Positions 31,952 through 40,926 of a DNA stretch of 64,000 nucleotides are shown here, in pieces; position 1 is the first letter of the stretch; every line of letters starts with the position of its first letter. The stretch comes from Azospirillum sp. TSO22-1 (lineage in GTDB: Bacteria; Pseudomonadota; Alphaproteobacteria; Azospirillales; Azospirillaceae): positions 1-64,000 of the forward strand of contig NZ_LGQZ01000133.1 of assembly GCF_003116015.1 (NCBI RefSeq), given 5' to 3'. Under the pieces are notes generated by a model. It saw nothing but the letters and a program-made list of their open reading frames with translations, had not been told where the DNA came from and did no database searches. The position numbers and the translations under genes are program-made.

Positions 31952-33577
31952 TCAGGGACAGTCGGCGCCGCGGCCGCGCGACGCCGCGCCAACCAGATGG
32001 ATGACCGCGGCGGCCAGCGCGATCACCCCCACAGCGACCGAGGCGCGCAGGAAGCGCGAGGCGTCGCCGTGCAGGGCGAAGTGCCACCACAGCTCGTCGC
32101 CGAACTGCACGTGCTTGTAGGAGAACAGGCCGAGCCACAGCGCGCTGGCCAGCGCCACGCCGAGCGCGACGAACCACGCCGGCGACAGCCCTTGCGCCAG
32201 GATGGCGCCGCGCCGGTAGAACTCCGTGCGCGCCGGCAGCAGCGCCAGGAAGATCAGGCCGGGCACCACCGCCTCGCGCCAGTCGCCGCCCTTCATCAGC
32301 AGCGACGACAGGCACCCGGTGGCGAGCAGCGCCAGCGACACCACCCAGGCGGCGTGCAGCCGCTTCTGGATGGCGTGCGACAGCAGGATCAGCAGCACGC
32401 CGACGACGCTGCCGGTGAAGTGCGACATCTCCACCAGCGGCAGCGACACCGCGCCGAACGGCGAGGGCAGCACCTCGTCCGGCGTCGCCCGCGCGAACAG
32501 CAGGAAGGCGCCGGTCACGAAGGTGCAGGCGGCCAGCACCAGCGGCACCACCGGGCTGACGACGGCGTTCAGCCCGCGCGACGTGCTGCGGATGCGGTGG
32601 CGGGCCTGGAACGCCTCCAGCGCGCCGAACATCAGCCCGGCCAGCACCAGCGGCGCCAGATAATAGATCAGGCGGAACACCAGCAACCCGGCCATGACGT
32701 CGTTGCCGGGCATCTCCGGGGTGAGGCTGACCAGCACGATGGCATCGAACACGCCCAGGCCGCCCGGCACGTGGCTGATGATGCCGGCCACCAGCGCCAG
32801 CCCGAAGGCGACCACCACGTCCATGTAGCTGACCGCCTCCGACGCCGGCATGCACAGATAGAGCACCGCCGCCGCCAGCGACAGGTCGCACAGGCCGAGC
32901 AGCAGCTGCCCCACCGCCACCGACGGCTTCGGGAAGGCGATGGCGTGGCCGCGGATGAGGAACGGCCGGCGGATCCAGGCGCCGGCCAGCACGTACGCGG
33001 TCAGCAGCGCCAGCGCGCCGCCGCCGAACAGCGTCGCCGCCTCCGGCGCGATGTGCAGCGCCTTCAGCGCCGACGGGTCGAGCAGCATGACGATGGGCAT
33101 CACCACCGCCAGCCCGAGGGTGAAGGTGGTGACGACGAACAGCGTCACCTGCGCCACGTCCACCCCACCGAGCCCCAACGGCGCGTACAGCCGGTAGCGC
33201 ACCGTGGTGCCGATGATGCTGGCGAAGCCCAGGCTGTGGCTGAAGGCGTAGCTGGTGAAGGCGGTGAAGGCGATCCAGCGGTAGGGCAGCCGGCGCCGCA
33301 TGTGGTGCAGCGCCAGCACGTCGTACAGCGTCAGCAGCCAGTAGCTGACCGCCGCCGCCCCCACCGCCCAGGCGAGCTGGCGGCTGCCGATGCCGGCGAT
33401 GGCGCGGCGGATGTCGGCGACGCTGGTGTGCTCCAGCCAGCGGTTGAGGATCACCAGCGCCGCGGCGAGCAGCGCCAGGATCAGCAGGCCGGTGCCGTAG
33501 CGCAGCAGCGCCTGGACCGCCGCCCGGCGGCGGTCCGCCTCCGCGCTGTCGTCCGAAATGCGTGCGGTGTCGACCAT
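31952..33577 (-). CDS. YbhN/MprF-N-type integral membrane protein (UPF0104)
   Basis: A polytopic membrane protein of 541 residues with about 14 hydrophobic segments. The first half matches the lysylphosphatidylglycerol synthase membrane-domain family: AFTSYAFSHSLGFASIIGTTVRYRLY, VAGIISHVPGGLGVFDAIVL and a FRLIYYLAPLVLAGL region. This is the flippase-like part of MprF; the catalytic C-terminal aminoacyl-transferase domain is absent, and further membrane helices follow instead. A role in lipid translocation is inferred from the family. ATG 33577 is preceded by GGTGGGGGA. The gene runs towards the esterase promoter, leaving about 80 bp between its stop and the esterase start. Confidence 0.82.
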   Translation of the reverse strand: MVDTARISDDSAEADRRRAAVQALLRYGTGLLILALLAAALVILNRWLEHTSVADIRRAIAGIGSRQLAWAVGAAAVSYWLLTLYDVLALHHMRRRLPYRWIAFTAFTSYAFSHSLGFASIIGTTVRYRLYAPLGLGGVDVAQVTLFVVTTFTLGLAVVMPIVMLLDPSALKALHIAPEAATLFGGGALALLTAYVLAGAWIRRPFLIRGHAIAFPKPSVAVGQLLLGLCDLSLAAAVLYLCMPASEAVSYMDVVVAFGLALVAGIISHVPGGLGVFDAIVLVSLTPEMPGNDVMAGLLVFRLIYYLAPLVLAGLMFGALEAFQARHRIRSTSRGLNAVVSPVVPLVLAACTFVTGAFLLFARATPDEVLPSPFGAVSLPLVEMSHFTGSVVGVLLILLSHAIQKRLHAAWVVSLALLATGCLSSLLMKGGDWREAVVPGLIFLALLPARTEFYRRGAILAQGLSPAWFVALGVALASALWLGLFSYKHVQFGDELWWHFALHGDASRFLRASVAVGVIALAAAVIHLVGAASRGRGADCP

Positions 33578-33639
33578 TCCCCCACCGGCTGCCAATGGGC
33601 CCGTGGGGGTTCAACAGCGCGGGCGCGCGAGGGTTCGCC

Positions 33640-34572
33640 TCAGCGCGCCGCGACGGTGTCCTTGGTGGTGCGGAAGCCCTTCTCCAGCAGGTCGGCGACC
33701 TCGCGGTCGCGGACCGAGGCGGTGGAGCCGCCGAGCACCACGGCGATCAGGCGCTGGCCGTCGCGGCTGGCGCTGCCGGCGAGGTTGAAGCCGCTGGCGT
33801 TGACGAAGCCGGTCTTGATGCCGTCGTAGCCCTCGACCTTGCCGATCAGGCGGTTGTGGCCGGCCACCACGGTGTCGTTCCAGGTGAAGCTGGTGCGCCC
33901 GAACATGGCGTAGTAGCGCGGCGGCAGCAGCGTCACCGCGCGGGCCAGTCGCGCCATGTCGCGCGCCGTCGTGCGCTGCTCGCGGTTCGGCAGGCCGGAG
34001 GCGTTCTTGAAGGTGGTGCCGGTCATGCCCAGCGCCTGCGCCTTGGCGTTCATCTTCTCGGCGAAGGCCTGCTCGCTGCCGCCCAGCGCCTCGGCCAGCA
34101 CGACGGCCACGTCGTTGGCCGACTTGACGGTCAGCGCCAGGATGGCGTCCTCCACCCGGATCGTGCCGCCCGGCACGACGCCCAGGCGCGACGGCTTCTG
34201 GTTGCAGGCGTTGCGCGACACCGGAAGCTCCTGGTCGAGGCGCAGCGCGCCGCGCTCCACCGCCTCGAAGGCCAGCAGCAGCGTCATCATCTTGGTCAGC
34301 GACGCCGGGTAGGTGGTGGTGTCGGCGTTGCTCGATTCGAGCACGCGGCCGGTCTTGGCGTCCATCAGCACCGAGGCGTGCACCGGATGGAAGCCCGCAA
34401 CGGCGGCCTTGCCCGCCTTGTGACCCTTCTTCTTGGCGGACGCCTTGTGGACCGTCGCCTTCGTCGCGGTCTTGGTTTTCGCCGCCGCCTCCAGCGGCGT
34501 CAGGGACAGCGGTGCGGCGACCGCGAACGACAACAGGAGGGGCAGGACGAAACCAAACGGCGATCGCGGCAT
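33640..34572 (-). CDS. D-alanyl-D-alanine carboxypeptidase (serine type, PBP5/6-like)
   Basis: A secreted peptidoglycan peptidase of 310 residues. After a signal peptide (FVLPLLLSFAVAAPLSLTPLEA) and a Lys/Ala-rich linker (about 30-60) comes the penicillin-binding fold. The three catalytic motifs are present: SLTK (Ser91, Lys94), SAN in LTVKSANDVAVVLAE, and KTG in GYDGIKTGFVNASG. The length suggests only the catalytic domain and no membrane-anchoring tail. It trims pentapeptide side chains in the periplasm. It is divergent from the L,D-transpeptidase at 34759, fitting a cell-wall pair. Confidence 0.92.
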   Translation of the reverse strand: MPRSPFGFVLPLLLSFAVAAPLSLTPLEAAAKTKTATKATVHKASAKKKGHKAGKAAVAGFHPVHASVLMDAKTGRVLESSNADTTTYPASLTKMMTLLLAFEAVERGALRLDQELPVSRNACNQKPSRLGVVPGGTIRVEDAILALTVKSANDVAVVLAEALGGSEQAFAEKMNAKAQALGMTGTTFKNASGLPNREQRTTARDMARLARAVTLLPPRYYAMFGRTSFTWNDTVVAGHNRLIGKVEGYDGIKTGFVNASGFNLAGSASRDGQRLIAVVLGGSTASVRDREVADLLEKGFRTTKDTVAAR

Positions 34573-34758
34573 GATGGGCCCGGGGCTGGTGTGGTCGCCC
34601 GGTTTAGGCCGCAAGCGATTAACAAAACTTTACCAATGCTTTGCGGGACGTCCCGGATATGTCACTTGCGCCACACCCGCGTTCAAGGCAGACCAGCCCC
34701 GCGACAAACCGTCGCCGCGTTAGCTGCATTTTTAGATGTGTCGTGGGATGCTCCGGCC

Positions 34759-36222
34759 ATGCTGAACGCTCTTCGCTCCTGCGCACGCTCCGTCCGGCGG
34801 CTGGGACTGACGACCGGCCTCGTCGCCGGCCTCCTGGCGCCCGTCTCCTCCGCGCTCGCCGCCCCGGCGCAGGCCCAGGCCCCTTCGGCCCGTGACCTCG
34901 TCGGATCCTGGCTGGCCCGCCTGGAGCAGCGCGCGACCGAGCTGGAGACCGCGCCCAAGGTCAAGGCCACCCGCGTCGGCTACGGCATGGTGCTGAAGAA
35001 GGGCGACGGCGGCATGGTGGACGTGCCGGTGCCCGGCCCGGTGCAACCGGAGGGCGCCTACACGCCGTCCAGCCCCGGCGAGCTTCAGGTCGACGGCACC
35101 TTCGCGCTGCCCGCCGGCCCGGCGCCGCAGCCGCTCACGCTGCCGCAGCGCGCCAAGAGCGCCGACCGCGTCGGCCGCGTCGCGACGCGCCTGATCGAGA
35201 TGGGCTTCCTGCCCGCCGACCAGTGGACCGAGAGCTTCGACGACACCCTCGAAGCCGCGGTGCGCGCCTTCCAGCTGGCCGAGGGGCTGATGCCCGACGG
35301 CAAGGTCGGCGAGGTGACGCGCCAGGGGCTCGACCGCACGCCCAAGGAGGCCGCCTCGCTGATGCGCGGTGCCGCGGCGGCGATGAAGACGTTCCAGCCG
35401 ACCGTCCCCGACACCGTGCTGCTGGTCAACCTGCCGAGCCAGACGGTGACCTACGTCGAGCGCGGCAAGCTGCAGTTCACCATGCGCGCCGTGGTCGGCC
35501 GGCCGAGCCGGCAGACGCCGCTGCTGCAGGACCGCGTCACCAGCGTGACCATCAACCCGACCTGGACGGTGCCGCCCACCGTGCTGGTCGAGGACAAGCT
35601 GCCGGTGCTGCGCAAGAAGGGCAACACGGGCGTCAAGAACGCCATCGTCTACCTGGACGGCGCCGAGGTGGTGCCGGAGACGGTGAACTGGTGGTCGGTC
35701 GATCCCGGCCGCATCCGCATCGTGCAGCGTCCGGGCGACGACAACGCGCTGGGCCGCTTCCGCTTCAACCTGACCAACGGCGAAGGCATCTTCCTGCACG
35801 GCACCAACGACCCCAAGCTGTTCGACCGCGACCTGCGGGCCGCCAGTTCGGGCTGCGTGCGCCTCGCCGACGCGCGGCAGGTGGCGGAGACGCTGCTGCG
35901 CCCCGCCAAGCTGGACTCCGCCGCCATCCAGAAGCAGCTGGACAGCGGCCAGACCAAGACGGTCGGCCTGCCGTCGGCGGTGGCGGTGCGCTTCGTCTAC
36001 TGGACGGCGACGGTGGAACCGGAAGGCACCGTGCGCGTCCACCCGGGCATCTACGACGAGGTGTCGGTCAGCGCGGCGACGCCCGCCCCGGCGCCGACCG
36101 CGCCCGCCAACGCCAGCACGGTGAAGCGCCTGGAGCCGAAGCCGGCGCGCAGCCTGCCGACCCCTGTCCCGGCACCGGCCCCTACCCCGGCGCAGCTGGT
36201 GCGCGCGGTGGTGGACCGCTAA
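34759..36222 (+). CDS. L,D-transpeptidase with peptidoglycan-binding domain (YcbB/LdtD-like)
   Basis: A secreted cell-wall crosslinking enzyme of 487 residues. A signal peptide (LGLTTGLVAGLLAPVSSALA) is followed by a PG_binding_1 region (about 155-195, FDDTLEAAVRAFQLAEGLMPDGKVG). The YkuD catalytic domain (about 210-400) contains IFLHGTNDPKLF and the active-site SSGCVRLAD (catalytic Cys). A Pro/Ala-rich tail closes the protein. It forms 3-3 crosslinks or attaches proteins to peptidoglycan. ATG 34759 lies just before the signal peptide, although the frame is open much further upstream. The gene ends convergent with the DUF938 gene, overlapping by 4 bp. Confidence 0.9.
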   Translation: MLNALRSCARSVRRLGLTTGLVAGLLAPVSSALAAPAQAQAPSARDLVGSWLARLEQRATELETAPKVKATRVGYGMVLKKGDGGMVDVPVPGPVQPEGAYTPSSPGELQVDGTFALPAGPAPQPLTLPQRAKSADRVGRVATRLIEMGFLPADQWTESFDDTLEAAVRAFQLAEGLMPDGKVGEVTRQGLDRTPKEAASLMRGAAAAMKTFQPTVPDTVLLVNLPSQTVTYVERGKLQFTMRAVVGRPSRQTPLLQDRVTSVTINPTWTVPPTVLVEDKLPVLRKKGNTGVKNAIVYLDGAEVVPETVNWWSVDPGRIRIVQRPGDDNALGRFRFNLTNGEGIFLHGTNDPKLFDRDLRAASSGCVRLADARQVAETLLRPAKLDSAAIQKQLDSGQTKTVGLPSAVAVRFVYWTATVEPEGTVRVHPGIYDEVSVSAATPAPAPTAPANASTVKRLEPKPARSLPTPVPAPAPTPAQLVRAVVDR

Positions 36223-36803
36223 GCCCGCCGGAACACCACCGTCAGGTTGTTCGCCGGCATCTCCACGACCTCGTCCAGCACGAAGCCCGCGGCGGCGTGT
36301 GCGACCGCCTCCAGGTCGCGCACGCCCCACTCCGGGTTGCGGGCGCGCAGGTTGGCGTCGAAGGCGGCGTTGCTCGGCGCCGTGTGCGCCCCGCCGCGGC
36401 GGTAGGGACCGTAGAGCACCAGGGGTGCTCCCGACGCCAGGATTTCCGCCGCTCCCGCCAGCAGCCCCAGGCACGCCGCCCAGGGGGCGATGTGGATCAT
36501 GTTGATGCACAGCACCGCGTCGGCGCGCTCCACCGGCCAGGGCCGGCGGGTCGCGTCGAGGGCGAGCGGCGGGCGGACGTTGGGCAAGCCTTCGGTCCAG
36601 GCGGCGATGCTGGCGCGGTGCGCCGGGTCGGGGTCGGTCGGTTGCCAGACGAGGTCCGGCAACGCTTCCGCAAAATGGGCAGCGTGCTGGCCGGTGCCGC
36701 CGGCGACCTCCAGCACCGTGCCCCGCGCCGGCAGCACCCGGCGCAGCACCGCCAGGATCGGGTCGCGGTTGCGGCCGGTCGCCGGGGCGTCGAGCCGGCT
36801 CAT
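36219..36803 (-). CDS. DUF938 SAM-dependent methyltransferase-like protein
   Basis: A protein of 194 residues in the DUF938 group. N-terminal RNRDPILAVLRRVLP precedes a Rossmann SAM motif VLEVAGGTGQHAAHFAEALP. INMIHIAPWAACLGLLAGAAEIL and LVLYGPYRRGGAHTAPSNAAFDA are hallmarks of the family. The biochemical role of DUF938 proteins is not known to me. It is co-translated with the M20 peptidase through an ATGA overlap. Confidence 0.88.
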   Translation of the reverse strand: MSRLDAPATGRNRDPILAVLRRVLPARGTVLEVAGGTGQHAAHFAEALPDLVWQPTDPDPAHRASIAAWTEGLPNVRPPLALDATRRPWPVERADAVLCINMIHIAPWAACLGLLAGAAEILASGAPLVLYGPYRRGGAHTAPSNAAFDANLRARNPEWGVRDLEAVAHAAAGFVLDEVVEMPANNLTVVFRRA

Positions 36804-38209
36804 CGCCGCAGCTCGGCGAAGCGCGCCAGCATCGCCACGTGCGACAGGATGCCGTTCTTCAGGCAGGTCAGCTCGAACTTCTCGTTGGGCGAGTGGATGC
36901 GGTCGTCCTCCAGCCCGAAGCCGACGAAGATCGAATCGAAGCCCAGCGCGTCCTTGATGTAGCCGGCCACCGGAATGGAGCCGCCGCTGCCGATCAGCAC
37001 CGGACGGTTGGTGTAGACATCGCCCAGCCCGGCCATGGCGGCGCGCAGGTAGGGCGAGTCGGTCGGCACCTGCAGGCCCGGCGACTGGCCGAAGCTCTGG
37101 ACCTCCCAGCGGGCGTCGGGCGGCGTGCGCTCGTCGAGGAAGGCGCGCAGGCCGGCCAGCACCGCGTCCGGATCCTGTCCCGGCACGAGGCGGCAGGACA
37201 GTTTGGCGCTGGCCTTGGCGGCGATCACCGTCTTGGCCCCCGCCCCGGTGTAGCCGCCCCAGATGCCGTTGACGTCGCAGGTCGGCCGCGCCCACAGCCG
37301 CTCCAGCGCCGAGCGCCCGGCCTCGCCGACCGGGGTCTTCAGGCCGACGCCGGCCAGGAAGTCCGTCTCGCTGAAGCCGAGGTCGCGCCACATCGCCAAC
37401 TCCTCGGCCGAGGGCTCGCGCACACCGTCGTAGAAGCCGGGGAAACGCACCCGCCCCTGCCCGTCGTGGATCTGGCCGAGGATGCGCGTCAGCGCGTTGA
37501 TCGGGTTCAGCACCGCGCCGCCGTACAGGCCGGAGTGCAGGTCGTGGCTCGGCCCGTGCAGCGTCACCTCGACGTACAGCAGGCCGCGCAGGCGGGTGGT
37601 GATGGCCGGGGTGTCGATGGTCCAGGAGTTGGTGTCGGTGATGACGCAGACGTCCGCCTTCAGCTCCTCCGCGTTGGCGCGCAGGAAGGGCATCAGGCTG
37701 GGGCTGCCGGTCTCCTCCTCGCCCTCCAGCAGCACGGTGACGCGCACCGGCAGCGTGCCGTGCACGGCGTGCCAGGCGCGGAACGCCTCGAGGAAGGTCA
37801 TCACCTGCCCCTTGTCGTCCACCGCGCCGCGGGCGACGACGCGCGGGCCGTGCGGCCCCTCGACGATGGTCGGCTCGAACGGCGGGCTGTCCCACAGCTC
37901 CAGCGGTTCCGGCGGCTGCACGTCGTAGTGGCCATAATAAAGGATGTGCGGCACGTCTTCGCCCCCGGGGCCGGGGTGGTGCGCGACCACCATCGGGTGC
38001 CCGGCGGTCGGCCGGACCGAGGCGTCGAAGCCCAGCCCCGCCAGCTCGGCCGTCAGCCAGTCGGCGGCGCGGCGCACCTCGGGGGCGTGATCGGGCTTAG
38101 TGCTGACGCTGGGGATGCGCAGCAGGTCACACAGGCGCCCGACGGAGGCGTCGAAGCCGGCTTCGGCGCGGCCGAGAACAGGGGCAAGGACGGGGGCGGC
38201 TGGGAGCAT
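36800..38209 (-). CDS. M20-family metallopeptidase (dipeptidase-like)
   Basis: A zinc peptidase of 469 residues in the M20 group with an inserted dimerisation domain. Metal-site motifs are LYYGHYDVQPPEPLELWDSPPF, RGAVDDKGQ and EGEEETGSPSL. Later SHDLHSGLYGGAVLNP and a LIGSGGSIPVAGY segment match the CNDP-like dipeptidase branch. It would cleave dipeptides or similar amides in the cytoplasm. ATG 38209 is chosen for the conserved N-terminus; a GTG at 38242 is possible and neither has a strong binding site. Confidence 0.9.
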   Translation of the reverse strand: MLPAAPVLAPVLGRAEAGFDASVGRLCDLLRIPSVSTKPDHAPEVRRAADWLTAELAGLGFDASVRPTAGHPMVVAHHPGPGGEDVPHILYYGHYDVQPPEPLELWDSPPFEPTIVEGPHGPRVVARGAVDDKGQVMTFLEAFRAWHAVHGTLPVRVTVLLEGEEETGSPSLMPFLRANAEELKADVCVITDTNSWTIDTPAITTRLRGLLYVEVTLHGPSHDLHSGLYGGAVLNPINALTRILGQIHDGQGRVRFPGFYDGVREPSAEELAMWRDLGFSETDFLAGVGLKTPVGEAGRSALERLWARPTCDVNGIWGGYTGAGAKTVIAAKASAKLSCRLVPGQDPDAVLAGLRAFLDERTPPDARWEVQSFGQSPGLQVPTDSPYLRAAMAGLGDVYTNRPVLIGSGGSIPVAGYIKDALGFDSIFVGFGLEDDRIHSPNEKFELTCLKNGILSHVAMLARFAELRR

Positions 38210-38305
38210 GGCGGTCGCTCTTGTCTCGTGGCGGGTGAGCACACAATCTAGCGGACCGGGAGCCGCCGTCGAGCCGCTTCTGCCATCCTCAACGGGGAGT
38301 CAGTG

Positions 38306-39040
38306 ATGCCGAATCTGCACGGAAAGGTCGCCCTCGTCACCGGAGCCTCGCGGGGCATCGGCCTCTCGGCCGCCCGCGCGCTGGCCGAGGCCGGCGCCAC
38401 CGTCGTCGGCCTCGCCCGCGGCGTGCCGGAGACCGGCCTGGGCGAGCCGCACCGCATGCACGCCTGCGACGTGTCGGACTGGGCCGCGGTCGAGGCCGTC
38501 GTGCGCGAGACGGTGGAGCGGTTCGGCGGCATCGACGTGGTGGTCAACAACGCCGGCGTGGTCGATCCGATCGGCCGGCTCGGCGACACCGACCCCGCAG
38601 CTTGGCACCGCAACCTCGCCATCAACCTGGGCGGCTCCTACAACGTGGTGCGGGCGGCGCTGCCGGCCCTGCTGGCGCGGCGCGGCACGGTGGTCAACAT
38701 CAGCTCTGGCGCGGCGCACCGGCCGGTCGAGGGCTGGTCGGCCTATTGCAGCGGCAAGGCCGGGCTGGCGATGCTGACCGGCATGCTGGCGCTGGAGTAT
38801 GGCGGCGAGGGGCTGCGCGTCTTCGGCTTCCAGCCGGGCGTGGTGGACACCGAGATGCAGGGGCAGATCCGCGCCTCCGGCATCAACGAGGTCAGCAAGC
38901 TGAAGCGCGAGGACCTCGCCAAGCCGGAGGACCCGGCGCGCGCCATCGTCTACCTGTGCACGCCGGACGCCGACGATCTGTCCGGCCAGGAGCTGACCAT
39001 CCGCGACCCGGCGCTGCGGACGCGGGCGGGGCTGGGGTGA
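38306..39040 (+). CDS. Short-chain dehydrogenase/reductase
   Basis: A classical SDR oxidoreductase of 244 residues. The cofactor motif is TGASRGIG (about 12-19), followed by NNAGVVDP, catalytic Ser in VVNISSGAAH, the YCSGK (Tyr-x3-Lys) pair and FQPGVVDTEMQ. ATG 38306 follows GGGGAG at about 8 nt; the GTG one codon upstream is not needed. The substrate is unknown. It is divergent from the M20 gene. Confidence 0.9.
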   Translation: MPNLHGKVALVTGASRGIGLSAARALAEAGATVVGLARGVPETGLGEPHRMHACDVSDWAAVEAVVRETVERFGGIDVVVNNAGVVDPIGRLGDTDPAAWHRNLAINLGGSYNVVRAALPALLARRGTVVNISSGAAHRPVEGWSAYCSGKAGLAMLTGMLALEYGGEGLRVFGFQPGVVDTEMQGQIRASGINEVSKLKREDLAKPEDPARAIVYLCTPDADDLSGQELTIRDPALRTRAGLG

Positions 39041-39196
39041 AGGGGCGGGAATGGAACAGTGTGGAACACCGTGGAACAGTGTGCAGGGGGTGTTCAGTCC
39101 ACACTCCCGTCCGCCCCGGACGCAGCACGGCCGCCAAGACTATAATCCTAGCAAATCCCGACACGCCCGGCAATCGTTTTGAGGCTCCGCTTGCTC

Positions 39197-39328
39197 TCAC
39201 CCGGCCATCGGCGGCTGCGGCTCGCCGGGCACCGGGGGCGCGTTGGGCGGGACGTCGGGGCCGGTCGGGTCGGGCATCGGCGCCGGGATCGGGCTGTCGG
39301 GTTCCCGAGGCGGCGGATAAGGGCTCAT
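39197..39328 (-). CDS. Small proline-rich protein, 43 residues
   Basis: A short open frame encoding a peptide that is about one third proline (MSPYPPPREPDSPIPAPMP at the N-terminus, GEPQPPMAG at the end). It has AGGAG 8 nt upstream of ATG, which is the main reason to believe it. Similar Pro-rich micro-proteins are common in related genomes, but I cannot name a family or function. It is probably disordered. Confidence 0.45.
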   Translation of the reverse strand: MSPYPPPREPDSPIPAPMPDPTGPDVPPNAPPVPGEPQPPMAG

Positions 39329-39389
39329 GCTCGGTCTCCTGAAGTAGGGATGCCTCCACAGGCAACGGCGCGGCGTGCCGGCCACGCTT

Positions 39390-39465
39390 TCACCACGAAG
39401 ACACGAAGCCACGAAGGTGGGGAGCGCGCGCCTGCCATCTTCGTGCCTTCGTGTCTTCGTGGTGA
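39390..39465. repeat. CACGAAG-type hairpin repeat
   Basis: A 27-bp arm at 39390-39416 (TCACCACGAAGACACGAAG and onward) is repeated inverted at 39439-39465 with one mismatch and a 22-nt spacer. Each arm itself is built of repeated CACGAAG units. This CACGAAGACACGAAG motif occurs as a dispersed repeat in many unrelated bacteria. It may act as a convergent-region terminator here. Confidence 0.85.
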
Positions 39466-39513
39466 CTGACTCGGCAACGGGCGCGCGCCTCCCCTCATGA
39501 GGAGCCGTGGTTG

Positions 39514-39909
39514 CTATCGCCGGTCCAGTGACATCGCCGCGCCATTGGTCGGCGGCAGGGCGGCGACCGCGGCGTCGGTCAGGCCGTCGAGACGCAGGAT
39601 CTCGCTGTCGGGGTTGTAGCGCACCCGGTTAATGGGAATGGCGACGTCCTTGCGGGTGTAGGGCAGCGCCACCACCAGCGAGGCCGGCGTGCCGCACGGG
39701 TCGAGCACCACGTCGCGCACCACGCCGACCAGATGGCCCTCGGCGCTGGTGACCGGCCGCTCGATCAGGTCGTCGAGGTCGGACAGTTCCACCCCGCCGA
39801 TCACCGCCAGCGAGTTCGGATCAGGGCAGGACGCGGCGTGCGCCGGCGGGATCACCAGCATGACGGCCAGCGCCAGCAGCGGGGCGCGCGCGAAATCGGA
39901 AAAGGGCAT
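39514..39909 (-). CDS. Secreted PRC-barrel-like protein
   Basis: A protein of 131 residues. A signal peptide (PLLALAVMLVIPPAHA) precedes a small barrel-like domain. That domain contains VELSDLDDLIERPVTSAEGHLVGVVRDVVLD, the PRC-barrel pattern of a linker strand followed by GxVxDvvld, and then KDVAIPINRVRYN. Two Cys residues could form a disulfide. ATG 39909 has a GGGGGGAG upstream. PRC-barrel proteins in this group are of unknown function and often respond to stress. Confidence 0.75.
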   Translation of the reverse strand: MPFSDFARAPLLALAVMLVIPPAHAASCPDPNSLAVIGGVELSDLDDLIERPVTSAEGHLVGVVRDVVLDPCGTPASLVVALPYTRKDVAIPINRVRYNPDSEILRLDGLTDAAVAALPPTNGAAMSLDRR

Positions 39910-39988
39910 GGTGGCTCCCCCCTGCCGTTGCGGACATCCATCCACGTACAACAGCGTTCGCCGCCCTCCCTCCCGCGGGATTTGCGGG

Positions 39989-40354
39989 TTAAGCGTGGTG
40001 GTGGCGTTCCGCGGCGCGGGCTTCGGCCAGCGCCTCGCGGTAGCGGCGCAGGCGCCCGTAGGTCGGCCAGACGCGGCCGAACAGCGGGTCGCACCAGATC
40101 AGCAGCACCATCGCCCCCAGCCCGACGAAACCGCCGAGCAGCGCCCCGTAGAAGAACCCGACCGCCGCGCCCAGCCATTGCGGCAGCGTGTGCGCGGCGC
40201 CGTCGAACGCGCGCTCCACCGCCAGCCCGAGCGTCGCCCCCACCATCAGGATCGCCCCGGCCCGCCCCGGCGAATACCAGAGGCGCAGGTCGCCGGCCTC
40301 CAGCCCGTAGTCCTCGGGGACCGGCCGCGCCGCCTCCGTCGCTTCCTCGACCAT
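39989..40354 (-). CDS. Small membrane protein with two transmembrane segments
   Basis: A protein of 121 residues with hydrophobic segments AGAILMVGATLGLAVE (about 30-48) and WLGAAVGFFYGALLGGFVGLGAMVLLIWC (two close helices or one long hairpin). A basic C-terminus follows (GRLRRYREALAEARAAERHHHA). No family is recognised. The start is uncertain: ATG 40354 gives a charged N-terminus but has only a weak binding site. Confidence 0.6.
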   Translation of the reverse strand: MVEEATEAARPVPEDYGLEAGDLRLWYSPGRAGAILMVGATLGLAVERAFDGAAHTLPQWLGAAVGFFYGALLGGFVGLGAMVLLIWCDPLFGRVWPTYGRLRRYREALAEARAAERHHHA

Positions 40355-40448
40355 GGTCCGTGTTGTCCATCCGTTTCGCGGCCGGCACTCTAGCGCGCGC
40401 ATCCGGGCACGGGAACGGTCCACTCAAGGGACCGCCCGGTGATTTCGG

Positions 40449-40478
40449 TTGCGGATCGTTACAATTGAAACCTATGAT
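40449..40478 (+). promoter_or_regulatory. Candidate sigma70 promoter upstream of the Liv-type cluster
   Basis: TTGCGG (40449-40454) and TATGAT (40473-40478) are separated by 18 bp in an AT-richer stretch containing TTACAATTGAAA. The 40355-40926 gap otherwise holds a 32-codon open frame with a strong ribosome binding site and a 14-bp palindrome (separate entries). Nothing else is seen in that 572-bp gap. Confidence 0.5.
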
Positions 40479-40586
40479 CAATCCAACTGCGGACCCTCCG
40501 CACAGCGGGCGTTCCGCACAGAAGCTTCGCCAGCGACCGCCCCTCCACGGGCCGGCGCCAAGGCAGCCGACCAGGGAGGACCGCGC

Positions 40587-40685
40587 ATGACCCAGACCAT
40601 CCCCACACCCCGGACCCCGCTCCGCGCCTGCGTTTGCGCGGGCCGCGCACCGGTGTGCATGCGCACAATCCGCTGCGACGATTGA
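40587..40685 (+). CDS. Short upstream ORF, possible leader peptide
   Basis: A 32-codon frame (starts MTQTIPTPRTPLRACVCAG, ends TIRCDD) with an excellent ribosome binding site GGGAGGA 6 nt before the ATG. It lies between a candidate promoter (40449-40478) and the first gene of the Liv-type cluster, 240 bp upstream of it. The peptide has four Cys and several Arg and no hydrophobic stretch. It may be a small protein, a regulatory leader or chance. Confidence 0.35.
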   Translation: MTQTIPTPRTPLRACVCAGRAPVCMRTIRCDD

Positions 40686-40700
40686 TCACAACACCACACT

Positions 40701-40714
40701 GTACGGTACCGTAC
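40701..40714. promoter_or_regulatory. 14-bp perfect palindrome GTACGGTACCGTAC
   Basis: An exact dyad about 215 bp upstream of the Liv-type ABC operon and 15 bp after the short upstream ORF, in a region with TTGATC and TATCGT hexamers. It resembles the ACCGTAC/GTACGGT arms seen at 50542-50573. It is probably a regulator binding site. Confidence 0.5.
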
Positions 40715-40926
40715 GGATCGTGTATCGTCGCCGCCGACAAGCAAACGAAGCGCCTTCCCGACCACCGCCCAGCGGCCGGTCGGGCCGCAGAAAACAAGGC
40801 CAGGCGCCGTTCGGGGAGAAACACGTTGCTCAGTTCCGCCGCCCTCAGTCCCGTCGCGACCGGTGCGCCGCAGCCGCGCCGCTTGCCCTGCCTCCGCCTC
40901 CCGGCCGCCGCGAATCGGAGGCCCGC

